DNA of 64,000 bases, taken from the NCBI RefSeq assembly GCF_026151205.1, contig NC_087073.1, forward strand, positions 7,399,001 through 7,463,000, read 5' to 3'. Below the pieces are notes generated by a model that saw only the letters and a program-made list of their open reading frames with translations, was not told where the DNA came from and did not search any database. Positions 20,790-31,200 of this stretch are shown piece by piece. Positions within the stretch are counted from its first letter, which is position 1; the number at the start of each line of letters is the position of its first letter. The position numbers were made by a program, and so were the translations under genes. The DNA comes from Bolinopsis microptera. Taxonomy: Eukaryota > Ctenophora > Tentaculata > Lobata > Bolinopsidae.

Positions 20790-23228
20790 ATGATCGCAAA
20801 CTCTGGACTGCGCAAGAGAATCGAGGAGAAAGTTGGAAAGATAATTTTGGAAACAAATTGTCAGAAAGGTAATGAATTTTTGAATTCTGGACCGATTATG
20901 ATTCCTCCAATACAAAATTCTAAGTTTATAGACAAGCTCCCTCAAAATATTGTATTAGAGGGACAAACTGCAGCCGAGAGAGAGAGCTGCAGAAAGGATA
21001 CGAAGCAGAAGTTAAAGTTTTCAGATTCTTGGAAGAAATAAATGAAAACTATTTTGTCCTGCATCAGCTGGAGTACACTCACGAACAATACTCTGCATTC
21101 TTACCAAAACATCTCTGTAATAAAAAACGCTGCAATAAGGGGGCAGAGAAGCACGATTGTCATCAGCCTTCGAAAAATGTGGAAGGTGAAAATGATTTTA
21201 TTGTTGTGGGTAGAAATTTTGCGGCAGTGCTTGAAGTTAAAGGTTTATCTTTTCCGTCTATACCTTGTTCTCCAAAAGAATGGAAGGCTAGAATAAAAGG
21301 ATGTTGCGAGGATGCTCTAAAACAAAGAAAGAAAATGGTGGATCTGATACAGTCATTGGACCCTTCACTGCCAGTGTTTGAGTTCACTGTTTTCAGTAAC
21401 ATCTCTTCGGAGGACATTCACGAGAAGTATTTTTCAGATGATCTAAGTCATTATTGTATGACTAAGTGATCTAAGTCATACAATAATGACTTAGATCACT
21501 TAGCATCAATTATGGATTGTTGTGAAAAATTTTCAGTAAAAACATCAGAGTTTGCAAATGATCCCGACAGAAACACAATAAAATGTTGTCTTCTCGGATT
21601 GCGGTGTATGGATCAAGACAACAATTGGGACTTTACAAAATTCAGTTTACCTAAATGTTTACTAGACATTGATGAAAAGCTTAAAAAAGCGCTTGTGACA
21701 AGGAAATCAGTGGACAATGATTTGAATGAACAAAAACAAAAATCGGATGACATAAGAAAAAGAAGAAAATGTACCCTAAAAAGAAAATGTATCCTCAAAA
21801 TACCACCATGACACAGCCACCTGGTCTGTTTAAAGAGTTTCTCAATATAAATTATAAGATGCATAACAAAAGATCAGCTGGATGTTTTCAACAGTGAAGA
21901 GAGATTTCTGTTGGTAGAGGGCCCGGCAGGATCAGGCAAGACTATTGCAATGTTAGGTAAAATAATCAATCTTGCCCTCACTACACCACCAGAGAAAAGG
22001 ATTTTGATGATCTTACCTGGCAATAGTTCCTGTCCAGCAGCAAAACGATACCTGGAACTACTGAACAGTGTTAGACAGGATATTCGGTGTACAATTTTTA
22101 CGTATGAGCTTGTCAGGGAAACCAGTTACAATCAATCTGCTGATGTGTTGAACAAAGTGTTGATGGAAGCTCGAGAATCACTTATTTGGTAACTGTCTGC
22201 GTGTTCCAGTAAAATCATAATACTGGAAATAAAAACACCTTTTGCTAAACATCTATGCAGATTGATAACGAAGTTTGATTATTTTTTTGTGGACGATTAT
22301 CAGCACTTCGTTTACAGAAATCATAATCATACCCATTTTTTTCAATTTGGAAAAATTGCTGCTAAGAAAAGTATTATTATCGAGGGTCTACTTCCAATTG
22401 TTAGAGAAAGTGCGAATAACACCAATAGTATTTGGATATTGCATGATAAAGCACAGTCCAGTGCTGAATATATTGCACCTGGCGGACTTCTGAAGGACAT
22501 GATAGATTTAGAAAAGATTACGGATTACCCCAGCAATTTTTATGTTTATGTTTGATAGCCAAAAATTTCTAAGTTACTTCAAGAACCCAAAAAAATTGTC
22601 CGTCAACCTTAGAAATACATTTGATATTTCTAACGTATTATCAATAATAAGAAAACATTATGAAAGAGAAAGTTTTGCAACGACTACATCAGTGGCATGG
22701 CCTCAACAAGAGAGTGGACATTTCCTCCGTGATACAAAACCGGTTATCTAAATACTGAGAGAAGGAGCAGGTGCTACATGGAGAGATATACTGACCAAGG
22801 AGCTGGAAACATTAAAAGGACCTGAGCGTTGTTTAAAAAACAGCAATATTGCGGTGTTGGTGGAACATTTAGATGACGCAATCACCAAATCCGTTAAAAG
22901 CGTATTAGAAAGATGGGAAACAGAAGACGATCAAATTAAGTTCCTTCCATTGGAAGATTGTATGTCAGCAAAATGGACAGCTGCCATCTTTGTTCACAGG
23001 CCAGATGGTGTTACGGCAACAGTGCCTCAACGCGACTATAGTCTGAAGAAGTTTAGGATCACTGGGGACACTATTGCTTTTCTTTATTCTGCAATCTCCA
23101 TAGCCAGAGTGTACTCAGCATTTATCATATATGATTTTGAGCCTACAGTTTATGAGTTTGATGACAGACTTTTTGATGAACTTAAACAACGTTCTGACGT
23201 GTGTAAGGTAATTGAAATTGTTATATGA
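20790..23228 (+). pseudogene. NERD-domain/SF1 helicase gene, copy A (degraded)
   Basis: Paralogue of the gene at 27392, broken by several lesions. An extra AG dinucleotide in a GA run at about 20977-20985 shifts the frame after AAERE. A palindromic insertion around 21438-21498 brings in a stop. Further breaks follow near 21810, 22190, 22550 and 22750. Still legible: the NERD-like nuclease region (GENDFIVVGRNFAAVLEVKG), Walker A as GPAGSGKT at about 21922, a Walker B-like FVDD at about 22289, the LSVNLRNTFDIS motif at about 22596, and the C-terminal SIARVYSAFII segment ending at 23228. This C-terminal part keeps about 20 residues that copy B has lost. Product, if any, would be truncated. Confidence 0.85.
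21438..21498. repeat. 24-bp perfect inverted repeat inside helicase copy A
   Basis: TGATCTAAGTCATTATTGTATGAC (21438-21461) and its exact reverse complement (21475-21498) are separated by 13 nt. Copy B has only the right-arm-like sequence (GATGACTTAGATCA) at this place, so the left arm is new. Confidence 0.9.
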
Positions 23229-25017
23229 AAACTTGAGTTTTGGGTACCCGGTACAGTAAACCAAGTTTCAAGTTAACTGGAAAGTTTGTTAAGCTTTCAA
23301 AATGTAAATCATTATAAACTGATGGTCTAGTCTGTCACGAACACTCTGTATACTCACTTACTTCAACGCTTCCCCTTCCGACATTCCCTGCGAGGGTGAA
23401 GATACTGGACCTCACAGCAACACTCTAATACTAATGTTTCTTCTAAATCATCAGCTCCAAAAGTTCAGCCACCTTCATATCATGAGGATCCTAGTATATC
23501 AGAATCTGTCAATAGACATTTGGCACCCAGTTCAGAAATAAGCACTTCTTTGATCGCTTAAACATTCTTACATACAAGTTCGATTATTTTATTTCAAAAA
23601 GTGAATACACATCTGTTATTTGTAGATCTCATTTTATTTAGTGTTCTTTATTAATTCGTGTCTTAAATTATTCCAAAAGTTTGCCATGTTATTATATTAG
23701 ATCCAGGGCGACTGTACATGATACGGAGTAAGTCGTAAAAAATCGAGGTAAATAAATCTAAAAATGGAGAGTTAGGATAAGAAGGACAAGGGACGTAGTA
23801 TTGCACATAAATCCCGGTTCAACGTCAATCTAAGGTCTAAAATGAACTTTGGAGTTGTTGCATTAAATATAAATGGAAAAAAAAGGAAGAACAGAATATT
23901 TTCTGAAAATCAAAACAAATTATATACACATCACAAGCTATTACAATAAACGTACGGTCAAATTATCAGGCGACTCTTTCTTGAAAACAGAGGAGCAAGT
24001 CATGTGATAAACGTTTTGAAAACATCGTCCAGTTCTAAAACGAAAAGGACCAAACTTCGATACAAATTTTTCGTTTTTACAGATTGCGAACGGTACTATA
24101 AACCTAAATTTTGAAAGATACAAACCACATTTTGTAAAGATTGAGTTTTGAAAACTTTTTATAAGAACAGATCAGTTAGGAAAAACTAAGGGTCGACCCA
24201 CCCACTTGACACTTACATTCAATTCGACATAATAGTGAACTACCAATGCGGGGTTGCGCAGATAAATATTATTATTAATCTAAGGTATAAGTGAGACTTA
24301 AGAATTGTTTATAAGTATAAGAATATTTAGTGCTCAACTTCCATCCTTAAACTTAAATCTTTAAATAAATCCGTCAAATTAATACATACGTTAAGCATAA
24401 TCTGGATAGCATAGATAGTATACTTTTTTATATACTTTAGCAAATCTCTTCAAATACACGTTTAAAAATCTAATACACAATATACTAGAAAATTCAAAAT
24501 AGAAATAAAACGTTTCATAGCTCAGTCAAAATAATTTAAACCAACAATAGAACAGTTTAATTTATCTTGGCATACTATTTTATTGTTTATTTTTGAACCT
24601 TGTGTTGCGTGTCAATGCTCCTCTCCTATAATAAGCTGATGAAAGTGTATAATTAATTGTGTTGATTGACTGCATTATAAAACAGTAAAATAACAGCAGT
24701 ATTCAACTGCAACCTGGTGAAACGTATCATCAGAAAAATAAATACATCCATAAATAAGAAAATATCAATCTACAGAGGATCGTAAGACTCGCCATAAATC
24801 GTTCACATGATAAAATAAATAAGAGAAGTTTAGCAGTCAGCGCATCAGGGCCCAAACGGGGCCCTACAATCAGATCCTACAACATTGTCTTTTAAATATA
24901 ACTGTCCTACGACTAAATTGAACCGTCTTCGCGCTTTTCACTTGCACCTAGTTCAAAACTAGCGACGATCACGTTTTTCTCAAGCGTATTCCACATTCGC
25001 TCAACGAATGTTGATGG
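23229..25017. other. Intergenic, no supported gene
   Basis: AT-rich, no domain or splice structure recognised on either strand. A GGGCCCAAACGGGGCCC hairpin lies at about 24848-24864. It separates the helicase pseudogene from the end of the LRR-Ig gene. Confidence 0.5.
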
Positions 25018-25023
25018 TTTATT
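25018..25023 (-). terminator. Polyadenylation hexamer of the LRR-Ig gene
   Basis: AATAAA on the minus strand immediately after the proposed stop codon. Very close to the stop, so the cleavage site would leave a short 3' UTR. Confidence 0.5.
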
Positions 25024-25031
25024 TTTGACTT

Positions 25032-25207
25032 TCAGATCATGACAAGAGGTATAAATAAGGAGGGTGGAATTTCCCTCAAGTCATGAGAATGCCTAGTAGA
25101 ACTAGAAGTATCGGCGTGATATGGTGATGGTAAGTTCCTGCCGTCCTCTTCGGACCTGGCGCTGAGCTCCTCACCATCAGGATATCTAGGGAGTAGGTTT
25201 GGGTTAA
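25032..25207 (-). CDS. LRR-Ig gene putative last exon: acidic/Ser-rich tail
   Basis: Acceptor TCAGTTAG at 25208, phase 1 as needed, encoding a 57-residue tail (RYPDGEELSARSEEDG...STRHSHD). It ends at a stop at 25032-25034, followed 8 nt later by AATAAA. The tail has no membrane segment. If the intron is instead retained, the protein ends after about 30 residues with a weakly hydrophobic stretch (LSALFSLVVAY). Confidence 0.5.
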
Positions 25208-28200
25208 CTAACTGACATTGGTAACTTAAATTCAATAATTGTTAGAACTAGTAAGCTACAACCAAACTAAATAATGCTGACAAATCCCTGGCAAAGTGCC
25301 GATCAAAACGGAGAAGACCCAATACACGAATATCACGTACCGTTGTGAGTGACAGTGAAGTGCTCGACGGTTTGTCCGAGGGGATTACTAGCCACACACT
25401 GGAAGTCTCCGCTGTTATCAGAGTTGGGACTGTTCCTCAGGTAGAGGATACTTCCTGTCCCTGTTTGGGATATCTTTATCCCTTCTTCAGCTCCGTACAA
25501 CTCTCTGAACACATGGGGTGTGATGAAAAGATACTCTATGTATGGGAATCACAGAACGTCGTCAATCAAACTTTGTAAAATCGATGATGTTTGTTACATT
25601 ACACAAGAGTCTCCTAAGATTAACACTCATCTTCATTATACAGTTGAGATGTTTCAAATGGGGATAAAAACCATTCTGCAGTGAGGCTAACCTGTTTTCT
25701 TTAAACCAGAGGATAGGTCTGCTGAGAGGTGGGTTTGAAACTACATCACACGCTAGAGTGACGTCATTTAGTGTGTCTGATGCGTCATTACTGCCGGCTG
25801 GAGACCACTTGTAACTGTTCACTATCTTCGGAGCATCTGTAGATTTAGTGTTAGTGAAACTCAGAAGAATAGATAACTTTGGAGTAACTCTGAAGAAAGC
25901 TGCTATTTCAGTAATTTTGGTGCTGATCCTGGGATAAACCAGATCGGTTCTCACAGAAAATATGGAAAAGGCTGAAAAATAACCAAGTAGAAACTCACAG
26001 AGAACAGAGAGCTGGATGGTGGAGTTAGAAGGCTTATCTCTGTTGTTATCAGCAGTGCAAGTGTAGATCCCCTCGTCAGTGTACATTACACTCCTGAACA
26101 CGAGTTTGTGATGTGTACCCACTATTTCTGTGTATCTGTTAGCTTGTGGCTCCAGAGGATCTCCGTCCTGAAGGATGAGGTTCTTAAGTGATTGATGAAG
26201 AAATCAGTAAACAAACGTACCTTACACCACAATTATTTGTTACAATTACTGACAAAAATATCCAGATTTAGTAAAAAGATAGTATAGGATTGAAACCTTG
26301 AACCAGCTGACGGTTGGAGTGGGATCTCCAGTGACTAAACACTCGATTGAAATGTTTTTGTGTTCTATTACTTTAATCTCCGGCTCTGGAGCAGCTATTA
26401 CTGGCACAACTGCGGATAATATTTGTTAGTGAACAAGAAGTAGAAGCATCCTGTTTGGATTGCGGAAATTGTTATTTTGCTTATCATGGAAATACTGATA
26501 GCGACTCCGCCCCATAATTTTGAACGCTTATAAGATATCCATTGCCGTTCTGCCAGACGACGCACGATTCATTGCCATGAAATAATATTTTACCCCTCAA
26601 CATTAAGCGCCCTGTTTGTATCGGCAAATTGATGTGAGACTGGAGACAGGGTGATGACTGAAGTTGACAGTCCTGACTCTGACAAAGACATAAAAGGTAA
26701 CTCGGTAAGGTTATTTCTAATACTGATATTATGCACACTGAACGTATATTATTACCACCAGGCCGGATCACACAAACTACAAACTGAATAATGTACCAGT
26801 ATGCAGTTTGTATGATTCACAGCCGGCTTGGTCGGTTTCTTTTTAGTTTTTATATTGAAACAATTTTTAGCGAGCACGCACGATTCACGCCTAAAACTCT
26901 TACCCGGCAGGCGGCAACCACTCATTATATAATAATGTTTTCGCCGTATATAATGGTAATCGTCCAGCCCCTATACGGCAAAGTGACTCCGTTGAACGAA
27001 CAAGCATACATGTTGTGCCCATATCTACCGTTCATTCTCTGTTCATTGTTTGAAAGTTTGTTTTTGTAAATTTTCATACCTTAAAAAATTCCCGTTAAGT
27101 TTGATGTATTTTCTATTTTTTCGAAATTGTTTCCGATTCACTCCTTCAATAATTCTTTAGATTGTATGAGGGAACAGGATTTTAATATTTGCTGACATTA
27201 CCCTCGGCAGTCGGCTCACATTGAAATTAGCTAATTAGGTCAAGATCGGGTCAAATTTTAACTGGATTTTCTTGGGTATAGGCGAATTATTAAATTTGGG
27301 AGACATAATGTAATTAATTTATACTCACCAACGTTATGCGGGTTCGAAATAAGTGGCACATTTCAATCACATCCCTAACGTCTATCAGATAATGAACGCA
27401 AACTCTGGACTGCGCAAGAGAATCGAGAAGAAAGTTGGAAAGGGAATTCTGGAAGCATGTAAAAGAAATAAATCTTGGAATTCTGGCCGACCGATTATGA
27501 TTCCTCCAATACCGGATTCGAAATTTATAGACAAGCTTCCTCAAAATATTGTATTAGAGGGACAAACAGCAGCCGAGAGAGAGCTTCAGAAGGGATACGA
27601 AGCAGAAGTTAAAGTTTTCAGATTCTTGGAAGAAATAAATGGAAACTATTTTGTGCTGCATCAGCTGGAGTACACTCACGAACAATACTCTGCATTCTTA
27701 CCAAAACATCTTTGTAACAAAAAACACTGCAATAAGGAGGCAGAAAAGCACGATTGTCATCAGCCTTCGAAAAATGTGGAAGGTGAAAATGATTTTATTG
27801 TAGTGGGTAGAAATTTTGCGGCAGTGCTTGAAGTTAAAGGATTGTCTTTTCCGTCTATACCTTGTTCTCAAGATGACTGGAAGGCTAGAATAAAAGGATG
27901 TTGTGAAGATGCCCTAAAACAAAGAAAGAAAATCGTAGATCTGATACGGTCATTGGACCCTTCACTGGCAGTGTTTCAGTTCACTGTTTTTAGTAACATC
28001 TCTTCGGAGGACATTCATGAGGAGTATTTTTCAGATGAAACATTGCTCTTCAGTGATGACTTAGATCAGTTGGTGTCTATCATTGATTGGTGTGAAACAT
28101 TCTCAGCAATCACTTCAAGACTTAAAAATGCGGATAGAAACAAAATAGCATGTTGTCTACTCGGATTATGGTGTATAAATCAAGAAAACAAATGGGATGT

Positions 28201-31200
28201 CACCAAATGCAGTCTGGCTAATTCGATACTGGATATTGATGGGAAACTAAGAAAGGCACTTGTAACCAGACAATCGCTAGAAGAGGCGTCGGCAGACAGA
28301 CCTACAGGTAAAAATAAGGGAAAACAAATTTCTAAAAAGAGAGAGTATCCTGAAAATGCAGTAATGGTCGATGCTCCAAGTTTATTTAAGGAGTATTTAG
28401 ATATAAGATGTTTAACCACAGATCAGCTACGTGTATTCAACAGTGAAGAGCGATTCCTGTGGGTAGAGGGTCCGGCAGGATCAGGCAAGACTATTGCAAT
28501 GTTAGGTAAAATAATACATCTTGCCCTTACTACACCCCCAGAGAAAAAGATTTTGATGATCTTACCCGGCGACAGTTCCTGTCCAGCAGCAAAACGATAC
28601 CTAGTTTTGCTGAACAGCATTAGACAGGACATAGATGAGGAGATAACATTTGAATCCAGTCGCGTACATCTTAACGAGGATGCCTCCGGATCTTCATCTC
28701 AACAACTTTCTGTTTTTTCCAACAAAATTTCATTATTAATTGTTAATAAAACTTCGGCAAACCCGGGCAGTGTAATTGCAAGATTTGATTACGTTTTCGT
28801 AGATGACTTACAGCTTCTTGATGATGAAAGCTACAGATATGGAAAATATGACTGTGAACTTACTCGTAAGAATATTATTTTAGAGGATTTACTTCCAATC
28901 GTAATGTACTGTACCACATTCAACACTAGCATCTGGATATCATTTGACGCAGCACAATCAAACCATTATACCTATAATTCTTCATATTATCTCGAAGCAG
29001 AATCAGACGGTGGCAGCGAAATTTCAGAATTCTATAGTCCTATTAGAGAAAATTCAGAATTCTATATTCATATTGCTGAACAAGTGAAAGCCTACTTCGC
29101 GAATTCAAAACAGTTAATGTTATCAGTCAATCTAAGGAATACGTTTGAAATTTCTTCAGTGCTATCGATAATCAGAAAGCATTGCAATGAAATTATTGCT
29201 TATAATAACATGGTTTCTGGAAGGACGAATTTCTGGACGTTGGAATGGCCACAACAACAGAGAGGGCATTTCCTTCGTGGTACCATACCAGTCATTTACA
29301 TCATAAGAGATAAAGATACGCCATCATGGAAACATATTCTCATCAAAGAATTAAAGAAATTGAAAGGATCTGAAAGCAACTTTGGAAACAGCGATATTGC
29401 CATCCTATTAGATTCAGATGAGGCTCAAGATGACAATTTAATACACACACCAAGTGTTGCTGAAATTAAGAGAATACTGAGAAGATGGTCGTTCGCCAGC
29501 TGTTATATTCATCCACAGATATGGGAAATTTGAACGTGGTCGAGCCTTAGAAATTAGTGAGAAGGCCAAGTGGTTTCGAATAAGGTCATCCATACTGGGG
29601 AATATTCCTTTACTTTACGTCGCTATGTCCAGAGCGAGGGTTTACTCAGTAGTGATTATAAATGAATATGATTCAACAATTGAATGGGATGTTGAACAAC
29701 TTATCCAGGAACTTAAAAATCGTCCTGACGTGTGTAGGATAGTCGAAATTGGAACAGAAGTTGGTACAGACTAGGAAATGGTTGTGAGTGGTTCAAATAA
29801 ATTGCCGTTGGCCAAAAATGTAACCTTGGCACAAACTTCAAGCGTTTTAAATGGTGCCAAATAAATGTTGGTTTTATACAATTTATTTTGACACTTGCTG
29901 TTCATGATTTAGTTTTAATATTTTGAATTGTTGTCTGGTGAAACAACTTCCTACACTTGAAAACATTGTTTCATTAAACTTTATATTGAGAACGGCAGCA
30001 AACAACGTGGGATATATAGACTATGTCTATAGAGTAGAAGAAAGCATTTTGGGAGTGCTAAGAAATTCTAAAGATGACTGAAAGAAAAATGATTACGGGC
30101 ATATTATATACTAGTGTAACCCGGCCTTCGGCCGGGATTTCACTGCCGCAGTTAAAAAGGGTAGGAGTAATTACCCGCTGAGTCAAAACCCGCATTAGGT
30201 GACCCAATAGTTTCTTAAACAATAATCTCATAATCAGTTATTTCTTATGAGGCACCACATTCCATGATCATAAGGTCTGAACACCGAGTATTACACCTCA
30301 TCACTCCCGTCTTGAACCACTTTCTATTTTTATTTAAATCGTTATAGAAATTAACCCTTGTTAACTCCGCACCACACCCGCATATTATATTTGAAAACAC
30401 GCATAACACTGTCGTATGAACTCTCTCTCTCTCTGCAGTCCAAACAGACCCCAAAAACTAACAGTCCCCCTCCCCTAATAAGCTTATGCCTATGGTATTA
30501 CATTACAGCGAATCTTCCCGGGCTAACGCAATTATGACGCTACTTAAATGCAGCTACATATTATAGAGAGCAAGCCCCGTAACTCTTGCCGTTCTGCTCG
30601 AGCCATTTTATGCAACATTTGTGGTACAAAACCGTCAATTAAACCACTTACCACCGGCCGATTTTTAACAAATTTGCTTATGGGCTTCATCAGAGTTTTG
30701 TCCGCACTATACCGAAAAAACCAGTCCCGTAACTCTTACCGTTTTTTTTGTATAACCGTTCGGAAATTACACACAGACATCAGACACACACACACACACA
30801 TTCTGGTGTTATTAAGGTGATTGTACAGTGCTCCATTATTGTCGGCCGGGTGGTGTAGTGGTAACTGGTAACACGATCGCCTCAAAAGCAGAAGGCCCGG
30901 GTTCAAATCCGGTCGGATGCAAGTCGGCCAGTTACCAAGCTGTGATTTGGTACAGCTTCGGCTGGTGATACAAACTCTCTGGTTCGTAGGACTAACCCCC
31001 CTACAGCTAGTATAGTGCCTCGGCACAGAGTGGCTTACGGTTACCGAAAAGGAGATAAGCACCGCAGGCCATCCCAACTTGTGGGAGAGACCTGCCCTTG
31101 TATCTTGTATTGTATAGAGCTCCAGGACCATTGACAGAAGAGCACAGCCTGAAAACGTATCCTTGTGTTCGCGTTACCCTACCATCCCAGATCCCAATAA

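Noticed and set aside
25345-25578. Plus-strand ORF of 77 codons
   Set aside because: Shadow of the Ig2 exon on the minus strand.
20790-29774. Kinase domain making the LRR-Ig gene a Trk-like receptor
   Set aside because: No minus-strand frame downstream of the Ig exons shows a kinase motif; the plus-strand P-loop belongs to the NERD-helicase copies.
30836-30915. Functional tRNA gene
   Set aside because: The anticodon arm and D-loop are malformed and the sequence continues into a SINE body.
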